Source: Pontibacter rufus
Lineage (GTDB): Bacteria > Bacteroidota > Bacteroidia > Cytophagales > Hymenobacteraceae
Reading direction: 5' to 3'
Assembly: GCF_015694705.1 (NCBI RefSeq)
Contig: NZ_JADQDR010000004.1
Span: 186,001 to 250,000, forward strand
DNA length: 64,000 nt
Under the pieces are notes generated by a model, which saw only the letters and a list, made by a program, of their open reading frames with translations, had not been told where the DNA came from and made no database searches. The position numbers and the translations under genes were made by a program. Shown one piece after another: positions 17,802-26,105 of the stretch (positions within the stretch are counted from its first letter, which is position 1; every line of letters begins with the position of its first letter).

Positions 17802-19262
17802 TTATTCCATGTCAAGCTTCATGTCCGGGGTATTCATTTCGAAACCTACCCTGCGGTTTTTAGCTCTTTCGTTTTCCGTTCTGCGTCGTGATAAACGCTC
17901 GTTCACTTTTACAAGTGGTTGAGTTTCACCATAACCTCTGGTTATCAGCCTGTCCGGATTCTGAACACCCTGGCTTACCAGGTATTCTTTTACGGCCTCA
18001 GCTCTGCGCTCAGAAAGTGCCTGGTTGTATTCTTCTGAACCAATGTAGTCAGCATGTCCTTTGATAAGCAGCACGTGATCTGGATATTTGGTCAGTGTTG
18101 TTACAATGCTATCCAGCAGTTGCTTGTAGCTGTCTTGTACCCTGGCCTGGTCGAACTCGAAACGAACTTTCTCATCCAGCAATTTCAGAGTAGCTTCGTC
18201 AAGCACTGGGCAACCTTTTGTTTCAGCTGTACCTGGAGAGGTAGGGCAAACATCTTCGTTATCTGGCACACCGTCACCGTCAGAGTCAACAGGGCATCCA
18301 TCAGGGCCTACCTGTACGCCGGCAGGAGTGTCAGGGCATTTGTCGTTAGCATCTGCTACACCATCGCCGTCAGCATCAGGGCAACCTTGCAGGGCAACCA
18401 CACCAGCCTGATCAGGGCACTGGTCATCTTTGTCAGCTACGCCGTCACCATCACGGTCAGGGCAGCCTTGCAGGTTCGCTACGCCGGCTTCTGTCGGGCA
18501 CTGATCCTGGTAGTCAGCTACGCCATCACCATCAGTATCGATAGGGCAACCTTCTTTATCTACCTGCACACCACTCGGCGTATCAGGGCATTTGTCTCTT
18601 CTGTCCGGCACACCGTCCATGTCTGTATCTTTGGCTTTGCCTAAGTTAAAGCCAAGGCCAACGTTGTGTTGCAGGAAGCGGTCGTTGTCGCCAACTCCGT
18701 CGATACCGTCAAATTTATCGTTGCCCGTAATCATGTAGTTGGTTTCAACAAAAGCGCTTACCGCATCTGAGAAGCGGAACCGGATACCGGCGCCGGCTTT
18801 GGCTACCCCGGTGAAGAACTTATTATCCTGCAGGGTAGTACCGTCAGCCCTGGTGGCGTCGGTATTTACCCAGGCACCACCACCGGCAATTTGCAGGTAT
18901 GGCCCGATAAAAGCATCTTCCTTCAGGATGGTGCCATACATCTTCAGGCGCAGGGCCAGCATGGCTGATCCCATCTTAGCCTCAAACTGCCCAAGAGGGC
19001 TGGCTTCCATTTCTGGTCTGTTATATGTCAGTTGCAGGCCTGCATCAAAAGACGGGCTGATGAAGCGGTTCAGGTTGAGGCCTCCACCCCATTCCAAATC
19101 GCCGAACTCATCATTTAAATCGCCTTTATATTGTATGGCGCTTCCGTAAATCTGGAGGTTCATTGGCTGATCTGAACTTTGCGCCTGCACTTCATTTGTC
19201 GTTGCCAGCAGAGCTGTAAACGCCAGTGCGGTTGTACATAGTTTTGTAAGTTGTGTTCGCAT
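17802..19262 (-). CDS. OmpA-family outer membrane protein with thrombospondin type-3 repeats
   Basis: About 486 residues from the ATG at 19262, which precedes a clean signal peptide (MRTQLTKLCTTALAFTALL to VQAQ). The N-terminal 200 residues resemble an eight-strand outer-membrane barrel. The middle holds five to six calcium-binding TSP3 repeats of the type DxDGDGVxDxxDxCP. The C-terminal OmpA domain (LLIKGHADYIGSEEYNQALSERRAEAVKEYL) binds peptidoglycan and ends with NRRVGFEM. The architecture matches the major OmpA proteins of Bacteroidota. The 398-base upstream gap (19263-19660) holds no gene; a TAAAATTTG stretch on the minus strand near 19325-19333 may be its promoter. Confidence 0.93.
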   Translation of the reverse strand: MRTQLTKLCTTALAFTALLATTNEVQAQSSDQPMNLQIYGSAIQYKGDLNDEFGDLEWGGGLNLNRFISPSFDAGLQLTYNRPEMEASPLGQFEAKMGSAMLALRLKMYGTILKEDAFIGPYLQIAGGGAWVNTDATRADGTTLQDNKFFTGVAKAGAGIRFRFSDAVSAFVETNYMITGNDKFDGIDGVGDNDRFLQHNVGLGFNLGKAKDTDMDGVPDRRDKCPDTPSGVQVDKEGCPIDTDGDGVADYQDQCPTEAGVANLQGCPDRDGDGVADKDDQCPDQAGVVALQGCPDADGDGVADANDKCPDTPAGVQVGPDGCPVDSDGDGVPDNEDVCPTSPGTAETKGCPVLDEATLKLLDEKVRFEFDQARVQDSYKQLLDSIVTTLTKYPDHVLLIKGHADYIGSEEYNQALSERRAEAVKEYLVSQGVQNPDRLITRGYGETQPLVKVNERLSRRRTENERAKNRRVGFEMNTPDMKLDME

Positions 19263-19660
19263 GGTTTTAAAGTATATTTTGATATGACAATACGTGCATG
19301 TTTTGAATCGAGTTTTTGAATTGCTCAAATTTTAGCAAAACGGCGGCCCGGAATTTAGTGGAAAAAGATGTACCGGGGACTGGAAGAATGCTTTAATCAT
19401 AAGCAGGACAGTTTTAAAGTTTTTTTCTAAAAACAGCATAATCTTTTGATTTTCAATCCACTTCGCACAGAAAACACTTAGCACAATAGCCCTGTGGCTT
19501 TTAAAAGTGGGTACTAATGATCTCAAACTGTTTTTACAGAACAAGGTTTTAAACAGCGGAAAAAAAACGCGAATGTTACTAATGAAGCGGCAAATATAGC
19601 AGAAAGGCTGATACTATATAGTAAAAGCCGCTCTTTTCCGGTTGCATAGCTGCATTTTTT

Positions 19661-20953
19661 CTATTGCGGCTGCATCAGGCGCTCTATGTCGTCAACTTCA
19701 AGCGGAATATTTTGCATCAGATCTACCGGTCCGCTGCGGGTTACCAGTATATCATTTTCCAACCTGATGCCGATACCTTCTTCTCTGATGTAAATACCCG
19801 GCTCGCAGGTAAACACCATATTTTCTTCAAACGGGCGAAATCTGTTGCCTACATCATGCACATCCAGGCCCAGCAGGTGCGAGGTGCCATGCATAAAATA
19901 CTTTTTGTACAGCGGCTTTGCCGGATCCTGGTGCCGCACATCATCTGCCTGCAGCAGGCCGAGGCGTATCAATTCGTTCTCCATCACCGTGCCTACAAAT
20001 TTATGGTACTGGTCCAGGGTGTTGCCTGGCACCAGCATCTGCCTGGCTGTTTTTAGTACGCGCAGCACTGACTCATATACGTCGCGCTGCCGCGGGGTAA
20101 ATTTACCGTTCACCGGCACCGTGCGGGTCAGATCAGAAGCATAGTTGGCATACTCAGCCCCGAAATCCATCAGCAGCAGATCGCCGTCCTTACATTCCTG
20201 GTCATTATCTATATAGTGCAGGATACAGGCGTTGGCTCCCGAGGCAATAATAGAACTATAGGCCGGACCTTTGGAACGGTTGCGCAGGAACTCGTGGTAC
20301 AACTCCGCCTCAACATCATACTCCATCACGCCGGGCTTGATAAACTGCAGCAGCCTTCGGAAGCCCAGTTCCGTAATATGGCAGGCCTTTTTGATGAGTT
20401 CGATTTCGATTGCTGACTTGACAGCCCGCAACTGGTGCATAATGGGTGCGCTGCGCTCATACTTGTGCAGCGGGTAATGCTGCTGGCACCATTTAATAAA
20501 GCGGGCATTGCGGGTTTCTACTTCCACAACAGCGCGCAGGTGTTCGTTGCTGCTCAGGTATATATGTTCTGCCTCAAATACAAGCGTGTTCAGCACGGCG
20601 TTAAACTCATGGGTCCAGAGCACAGTTTTGATGCCGGATACTTCCTGCGCCTGCTGCTTGGTAAGTTTGTAGCCTTCCCAGGTCAGGATCTGATCACTGG
20701 TTTCGCGCACAAAGAGTACTTCCTGCATCCGCTCATCTTTTGCACCCGGAAAAAGCAACAAAATACTTTCCTCCTGATCCACGCCCGACAGGTAAAACAG
20801 GTCATTGTTCTGGCGGAAAGGTAAAGTAGCATCTGCATTGGCCGGCATCACGTCATTAGAGTGGAAAACGGCGATAGAAGATGGCTTGAGGTGCTTTATA
20901 AAGTTCTGGCGGTTATGTATAAACAGCTCGTTTCTGATGGGTTCGTATCGCAT
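19661..20953 (-). CDS. Xaa-Pro aminopeptidase (M24B family)
   Basis: Metalloaminopeptidase that removes N-terminal residues before proline, 430 residues, cytoplasmic. The N-terminal AMP_N domain covers about residues 1-165. The pita-bread domain follows, with all five metal ligands in place: MDFGAEYANYASDLTRT (two Asp), HGTSHLLGLDVHD (His), CEPGIY (Glu) and IRLENDILVT (Glu). It stands alone. The 313-base gap to the next gene (20954-21266) has a TAATTTGG on the minus strand near 21045 that could be its -7 element, and nothing else recognisable. Confidence 0.94.
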   Translation of the reverse strand: MRYEPIRNELFIHNRQNFIKHLKPSSIAVFHSNDVMPANADATLPFRQNNDLFYLSGVDQEESILLLFPGAKDERMQEVLFVRETSDQILTWEGYKLTKQQAQEVSGIKTVLWTHEFNAVLNTLVFEAEHIYLSSNEHLRAVVEVETRNARFIKWCQQHYPLHKYERSAPIMHQLRAVKSAIEIELIKKACHITELGFRRLLQFIKPGVMEYDVEAELYHEFLRNRSKGPAYSSIIASGANACILHYIDNDQECKDGDLLLMDFGAEYANYASDLTRTVPVNGKFTPRQRDVYESVLRVLKTARQMLVPGNTLDQYHKFVGTVMENELIRLGLLQADDVRHQDPAKPLYKKYFMHGTSHLLGLDVHDVGNRFRPFEENMVFTCEPGIYIREEGIGIRLENDILVTRSGPVDLMQNIPLEVDDIERLMQPQ

Positions 20954-21266
20954 AAGATTGAGGAAATTAAAGAGCGCTGACTAAGATGCAAACCGATAAA
21001 ACTTCTTAAAAAAGAGTAATGCATTTGTCTTAATTCCTGCGCCAAATTAGTAATCCTTATAGTATAATTCAGCCGGCCGGGAAATAAATTTATATATACC
21101 GGCAAAGTATAAGTAAAACTACCAGGTGATGAAACAGATGAAATCCAGGCAAAAAACAAAAGGCTTTCAGGTATAAATCATTGAAAACAAACAGCTCCTA
21201 CCTTCACCGGCCTTCGTTTATACTTCAACCTGATTTACTTCTCATACCTATATAATGTATGCCTGT

Positions 21267-22280
21267 TCAGGCCTGCCGCGCCAGCAATGCAACCGCCCGT
21301 TCAACCAACAGCGCCTCATCCTGCTGCAGCAGGCACAGCGGCACCCCGAAACGGCAGGTGTTGGCACGGCACGGCACACAAATAAGGTTAGGTACCTGCA
21401 TTACCTCTGCCATGTGCCGGTTATAAGGCCCGGTACTGGCTTCGTCGCCGGCCCCGAAAAATACCAGCATCTTTCTGTTCAGGCTATTGGCTACATGCGC
21501 AGGTCCCGAGTCGGTGGTAATTACAAGGTCGGCTGCGGCCATGATGCTTACCAGTTCCGGCAAACTGGTTTTTCCGGCCAGGCTCTTCACATGCGCAAGG
21601 TTACCGGCCAGCGCCATAATCTCCTCCACAAAAGCCGTGTCTTTGGGCCCTCCTAACAGCAGATACTCCGCTTTGATGCGTTGTGCCAGCCCCTGCAAAA
21701 TGCTTACCGCTTTCAGCACCGGCATCCGGCGCGACTGTGCCTCCGAGTTGAAGTTAAGCACGATGCGGGGCAGCTCATCAGACTTCTTTATACTTGCCGG
21801 CACCTCTATACTTGCATCCGCAAGCAGCGCAACAGGCACCTTATCTATAGGTTTGCCCAGGTATTGTTCCAGCAGATAGCTATAGGCATCTACCCGGTGA
21901 TGGGCTTTGGGCCGGGCATAAGCGTGCGTAAAGAGCAGGGCACGTCCCTCGTTTCTGTAACCAATTCTATACTTTGCTCCTGTAGCCCACCCCATTACGC
22001 CCGCCGAGAAAGAATCCGGAAGGCTGAAAAACAGGTCATACTTGTACGGCGCCAGCAGCCTGCCGAAACGGTAAGCCCCGCGCAGGCCTTTATACTTCGC
22101 CTTCGGAAAAGTATGCACACCCGAGATGCCGCCGGGCAGGAACTGCGCCAGGCTCTTATACTCTGCTTTGATAATTACATCTACCTGCGCCTCCGGAAAA
22201 CTGTGCCGCAGCACCTGCAAAAATCCGGTACTCATTACCATGTCTCCGAGCCAGTTCGGCAGCCTTACTAATATTTTCAT
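21267..22280 (-). CDS. GT9-family glycosyltransferase (heptosyltransferase II-like)
   Basis: Adds a heptose-like sugar to the LPS inner core, 337 residues from ATG 22280 (MKILVRLPNWLGDMVMSTGFL, the typical WaaF N-terminus). The C-terminal donor domain contains LGGPKDTAFVEEI and VITTDSGPAHVANSL, with the glycine-rich FFGAGDE loop. A short cysteine cluster (CVPCRANTCRFGVPLC) lies near the C-terminus, as in the other GT9 gene of the window. An upstream ATG at 22298 is possible but less typical. Confidence 0.9.
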   Translation of the reverse strand: MKILVRLPNWLGDMVMSTGFLQVLRHSFPEAQVDVIIKAEYKSLAQFLPGGISGVHTFPKAKYKGLRGAYRFGRLLAPYKYDLFFSLPDSFSAGVMGWATGAKYRIGYRNEGRALLFTHAYARPKAHHRVDAYSYLLEQYLGKPIDKVPVALLADASIEVPASIKKSDELPRIVLNFNSEAQSRRMPVLKAVSILQGLAQRIKAEYLLLGGPKDTAFVEEIMALAGNLAHVKSLAGKTSLPELVSIMAAADLVITTDSGPAHVANSLNRKMLVFFGAGDEASTGPYNRHMAEVMQVPNLICVPCRANTCRFGVPLCLLQQDEALLVERAVALLARQA

Positions 22281-22658
22281 CAGGAAATATCCGACCAAAT
22301 GTGCCTGTAAAACTAAGGCTTTTTTATTTTTGATTGTTATGCATCAGCCCCAGCGTCTTGTTATTCATCTATGCCTAGTACCTGCACCTTCGTCGGAACA
22401 GATGCTTTGATGCCTTTGCTCCACCGGGCCGGCTTGTCCCGAAAAATTCCGGCAAAGCCTGAAGCAGGAATGCAATTGAATAACTGCCTCTTAAACTTGT
22501 GTCTTCACTACAACAATAAAAACGTGAGCGTTGGGAAGGGATGAAAAGTATAACCGGCGGGAAAGATTTTAATGCAATAAAACCGGATAAGCAGTAAAAC
22601 CGGTATTTTGCCTTTTAATTTGAGGAGCGGTTCCATGCTTATTCTGAACGGGAATCTA

Positions 22659-22666
22659 TACCTTTG
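22659..22666 (+). promoter_or_regulatory. Predicted -7 element for the 22719 lipoprotein gene
   Basis: TACCTTTG fits TAnnTTTG and gives a leader of about 48 bases. The divergent gap 22281-22718 holds no other feature I can support. Confidence 0.6.
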
Positions 22667-22718
22667 CAGTAAAAGGAAGCTGTTCTGCATCTGTCTCCTT
22701 TCTCCTAAGCACGCTATC

Positions 22719-23471
22719 ATGAAAAGATATATACTTTCATTCGGCTCCATTCTCTTTGCCCTGTTTTCACTTTCCGGCTGCGTTTCCACATATATGCCCA
22801 ACGTACCCAACACGCCCATGTTTACCGAAAAAGGCGAACTGAGCGCCGGCGGCCACGTTACCCCCAAAGGAAATATCTCGTTTAACACTGCCTATGCCAT
22901 TACAGACCACTTTGCAGCCATGCTGAATGGGTCCATGCTTAACAGTGAGCGCTCGAAAAGAGATTTCAGGCATAACCTGCTGGAGATAGGCGGCGGCTAT
23001 TTTACCACTTTCGGCCCGGACCAGAACCGCATTCTGGAAGTATACGGCGGCATTGGCGGCGGCAGCAGCGACCGCACCAAAAAAGAAGAAGACAGCAAAG
23101 GCGTGATGACGTATACCCGGTATGAGGCGAACTTCTCCAAATACTTTGTGCAGGTAAACTTCAGCTCCAAACGTAAAAAATCGCTGCACCTTTTCAACCG
23201 GGATTTTCCGCTAAACTACGGCACCGCCCTGCGCACCAGTTATATTAACATGAACAAGTACCTGGTAAATGGCGAAGTGGAGGCGGAGGAAGACAATATT
23301 TTCTTTGAGCCCATCTTTTATACCCGGCTGGCCCTGAACCCGGCCGTGCAACTACAGTATACCAGCGGCGCCAACTTCGGCCTGAAAAACCGCGAAACCC
23401 TGACGGCCGGTTATTCAGTGTTTTCGCTGGGTGTGGTGGTTAACGTAGGAGGCTTCGCCCGGAATAAGTAA
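22719..23471 (+). CDS. Lipoprotein with predicted beta-barrel-like fold
   Basis: 250 residues. The start ATG at 22719 gives MKRYILSFGSILFALFSLSGC with lipobox LSGC; the open frame extends upstream to 22608 but that part would destroy the signal peptide. The mature part alternates short strands and Gly/Asn turns (FAAMLNGSMLNSE, LEIGGGYFTTFG, EVYGGIGGGSS) and ends in GVVVNVGGFARNK, like outer-membrane beta-barrel proteins of Bacteroidota. Function unknown. Confidence 0.75.
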   Translation: MKRYILSFGSILFALFSLSGCVSTYMPNVPNTPMFTEKGELSAGGHVTPKGNISFNTAYAITDHFAAMLNGSMLNSERSKRDFRHNLLEIGGGYFTTFGPDQNRILEVYGGIGGGSSDRTKKEEDSKGVMTYTRYEANFSKYFVQVNFSSKRKKSLHLFNRDFPLNYGTALRTSYINMNKYLVNGEVEAEEDNIFFEPIFYTRLALNPAVQLQYTSGANFGLKNRETLTAGYSVFSLGVVVNVGGFARNK

Positions 23472-23540
23472 TCTATTGTGGGCTTTATATCCTTTCCTTT
23501 ACACAGCGGGAATCTTTTTTAACCTTCCCAGACATGCACG

Positions 23541-23563
23541 GGAGCTGCGCACACTGCGAGGTC
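23541..23563. repeat. GACCTCGCAG-family repeat, partial copy
   Basis: GGAGCTGCGCACACTGCGAG followed by GTC. It is the complement of the core found at 25729, 55667 and 58704. Confidence 0.7.
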
Positions 23564-23591
23564 AAAGTTTTCAACTCATCATGCTTTCCCG

Positions 23592-23599
23592 TACCTTTG
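23592..23599 (+). promoter_or_regulatory. Predicted -7 element for the M16 peptidase gene
   Basis: TACCTTTG followed by CAGG, the same ten-base context as at 22659, 20 bases before the ATG at 23620. Confidence 0.62.
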
Positions 23600-23619
23600 C
23601 AGGCTAAATTTCAGATGGC

Positions 23620-24855
23620 ATGCCTGATTATCATATTCATACTTTACCCAACGGAATCCGGATTGTGCACAAGCAGGTGCAGCATACCAAGATAGCCCAC
23701 AGCGGCTTTATCCTGGACATCGGCAGCCGCGACGAACTGCCTGACCAACTCGGGCTCGCACATTTCTGGGAACACATGGCCTTTAAAGGCACACTTAAAC
23801 GGAAATCGTTTCATATCCTGAACCGGCTGGAATCGGTGGGTGGTGAGCTGAACGCCTATACCACCAAAGAAAAACTCTGCTTTTACAGTTCGGTGCTGGA
23901 CAAACATTTTGAGAAATCGTTTGAGCTGCTCACTGATATAACGTTTCATTCCATCTTCCCGGAAAAAGAAATAGAGAAAGAGCGGGGTGTGATTCTGGAA
24001 GAAATGTCCATGTACCTCGATACACCCGAAGAAGCTATTGTAGATGAGTTTGACGCCGTGGTATACGAAGGCCATCCGCTGGGCAATAACATTCTGGGCA
24101 CTACTGAGAGTGTCTCCGGTTTTGTAAAGCAGGATTTCCTCAACTTTATTAACCGCAACCTCAGCACCGATGCGCTTGTTTTCTGCTCTGTGAGTAACCT
24201 GCCGTTTGAGCAGGTGCTAAAGCTCGCCCAAAAGTTCCTGGGTGATATTCCGGTCATACAGCAGCACCGCACGCGCGAGCCATTCAGCCATTATGTACCT
24301 AAAACAGTTACTGTCGAAAAGGCTATTTCGCAGGCGCACTGTGTACTCGGTTGCCCGGCCTACGCGTTGAACGACGACCGGCGCATCCCGTTTTTCATGC
24401 TCACCAACCTGCTGGGTGGGCCCGGCATGAACTCGCGCCTGAACCTGGCTGTGCGCGAAAAGCATGGCCTGGTGTATACCATCGATGCCAACTACGCCAC
24501 CTACATCGATACCGGCCTGCTGACCATATACTTCGGCACTGAGAAAAAGCAGCTCAGGCGCACCACCGCACTGGTACTCAAAGAGCTGAAGAAGCTGCGT
24601 GAAAAACAGCTCGGCTCACTGCAACTTCACACAGCCAAAGAGCAGCTGATGGGGCAGCTGGCTATGGCCGAGGAAAGCAACATGGGCCTGATGATGATGC
24701 TCGGCAAAAGCATCCTGGACCAGAACAAGGTTGAGCCGCTGAACGAAATTTTCGACCAAATCAGAAGTATAACCGCCTCCGATTTACTGGACATCGCCAA
24801 CGACGTGCTCCGTGACGACCAGCTGAGCTTCCTGAATTATGTGCCGGGATCTTAA
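23620..24855 (+). CDS. M16-family zinc peptidase (pitrilysin-like)
   Basis: 411-residue zinc metallopeptidase. The inverted zinc motif HxxEH is HFWEH (His48, Glu51, His52), and the third ligand is Glu in the helix ERGVILEEMS about 75 residues later. The C-terminal half carries the R/Y substrate-binding segment GPGMNSRLNLAVREKHGLVYTI. The length fits the single-chain, mitochondrial-processing-peptidase-like bacterial M16B proteins. No second, inactive M16 subunit is adjacent. The stop codon TAA lies in the recurring TTAATGTGCTGAT. Confidence 0.94.
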   Translation: MPDYHIHTLPNGIRIVHKQVQHTKIAHSGFILDIGSRDELPDQLGLAHFWEHMAFKGTLKRKSFHILNRLESVGGELNAYTTKEKLCFYSSVLDKHFEKSFELLTDITFHSIFPEKEIEKERGVILEEMSMYLDTPEEAIVDEFDAVVYEGHPLGNNILGTTESVSGFVKQDFLNFINRNLSTDALVFCSVSNLPFEQVLKLAQKFLGDIPVIQQHRTREPFSHYVPKTVTVEKAISQAHCVLGCPAYALNDDRRIPFFMLTNLLGGPGMNSRLNLAVREKHGLVYTIDANYATYIDTGLLTIYFGTEKKQLRRTTALVLKELKKLREKQLGSLQLHTAKEQLMGQLAMAEESNMGLMMMLGKSILDQNKVEPLNEIFDQIRSITASDLLDIANDVLRDDQLSFLNYVPGS

Positions 24856-24930
24856 TGTGCTGATTGTTTAATGTGTTGATGTGCTAAATGGTTAATAAGA
24901 TAAAAGTATCTAGCCTATATTCTTTCATAT

Positions 24931-24994
24931 TGTCATCCTGGAAGGATCTTGTGTGTGATCTACTTTTCACGCACAAGATCCTTCCAGGATGACA
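24931..24994. repeat. Dispersed hairpin repeat, copy 2
   Basis: Arms 24931-24957 and 24968-24994 (starting TGTCATCCTGGAAGGATCTT) pair over 27 positions with one G-U type mismatch. Compared with copy 1 at 13140, base A is replaced by G on the left arm, and T by C on the right arm at the pairing position. Confidence 0.88.
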
Positions 24995-25020
24995 GAATTA
25001 GTTGAAGGTAATTATATGAT

Positions 25021-25028
25021 TAATTTTG
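25021..25028 (+). promoter_or_regulatory. Predicted -7 element for the O-methyltransferase gene
   Basis: TAATTTTG followed by CCGC fits TAnnTTTG; 41 bases before the ATG. Confidence 0.55.
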
Positions 25029-25069
25029 CCGCTTTACTTAACCCATCTCCACTTTAGCACATTAAACAA

Positions 25070-25714
25070 ATGGAATTCCTGGACGAAGAACTGCAACAGT
25101 ACGCCGACGAACATACTTCACCGGAAAGTGCGCTGCTGCACAAAATAAACCGCCACACGCACCTGAGCGTGCTGAAACCGCGCATGCTGTCGGGGCACAT
25201 GCAGGGGCGCATCCTGGCGATGTTCTCACAGATGCTGCAGCCACGACAAATTCTGGAAATCGGCACCTACACCGGCTACTCTGCGCTTTGCCTGGCGGAG
25301 GGTTTGCAGGCGGGCGGCACGCTCCATACCATTGATATCAATGAGGAATTGGAGGCACGGGTGCGCGGCTATTTTGCTGAAGCGGGCCTTTCGGCAAGTA
25401 TAAAATACTACATCGGCAATGCCCTTGACATCATACCAGGCATAAATGCCGCCTTTGATTTGGTGTTCATCGATGCCGATAAAATCAACTACGCCCGCTA
25501 TTATGATTTGGTGATTGACCGCGTGCGGCCCGGCGGCTACATCATTGCCGACAATGTGCTGTGGAGCGGCAAAGTGCTGGCCAGGTATAGAAAGAAGCTC
25601 GACGAGGACACCAAAGCGGTTATGGATTTCAACAAAAAAGTGCACGACGATGCGCGTGTAGAGAACCTCCTGCTGCCCGTGCGCGACGGCCTGCTGATAG
25701 CCCGCAAAAAGTAA
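25070..25714 (+). CDS. SAM-dependent O-methyltransferase (caffeoyl-CoA type family)
   Basis: 214 residues of the cation-dependent Methyltransf_3 family. SAM motif I is ILEIGTYTGYSALCLAEGL (about residues 61-79), followed by TIDINEE. The metal-binding aspartates are in FIDADKINY and IADNVLWSG. The substrate is unknown, as these enzymes methylate catechols and related small molecules. The ATG at 25070 follows an inverted copy of TTTAATGTGCT. Confidence 0.93.
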   Translation: MEFLDEELQQYADEHTSPESALLHKINRHTHLSVLKPRMLSGHMQGRILAMFSQMLQPRQILEIGTYTGYSALCLAEGLQAGGTLHTIDINEELEARVRGYFAEAGLSASIKYYIGNALDIIPGINAAFDLVFIDADKINYARYYDLVIDRVRPGGYIIADNVLWSGKVLARYRKKLDEDTKAVMDFNKKVHDDARVENLLLPVRDGLLIARKK

Positions 25715-25728
25715 CTTCCTCCTGCGCT

Positions 25729-25810
25729 GACCTCGCAGTGTCCGCAACTCCTGCGAGCGTATGGAACGGTTCGCTTGCACGACATGGGCGGGAACTGCGC
25801 GCCGCGAGGT
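25729..25810. repeat. GACCTCGCAG-family repeat, long copy with imperfect inverted arms
   Basis: The left part is GACCTCGCAG then TGTCCGCAACTCCTGCGAGCG. The right part is GGAACTGCGCGCCGCGAGGT in opposite orientation. It occupies the space directly after the methyltransferase gene. The rest of the 25715-26105 gap contains the palindrome at 25887 and no gene. Confidence 0.68.
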
Positions 25811-25886
25811 TGTACCATAAATATCTTCCGGCCCTGCCGCCATGCCCATACTTTCCCAAGCAGCTAATAATCTGTTTGTTATCACG

Positions 25887-25912
25887 TTTTATACCTGGCG
25901 CCAGGTATAAAA
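25887..25912. repeat. Perfect 26-base palindrome built from TTTATACC
   Basis: TTTTATACCTGGC meets its exact complement GCCAGGTATAAAA with no loop. It is one of several inverted repeats in the window made from the words TTTATACC or AAGTATA (also 43630, 58797, 60759). Confidence 0.8.
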
Positions 25913-26105
25913 TGGCGTTCCGACATCAAATTTTTATCAGAATAAGTTAGCCGGCGGCTTTAGATTGCAAGGCAAATTGCGTTAATTCGCAAAGGCTATA
26001 GCGTTCTCTGAACATATTAATCTGTAGCTATTTAACAACAACCGCCTCAACGGTAAGTAGAACCTGATTCAATCATTAGCCAAGTATAAAAAAGTACCTT
26101 TCGTT

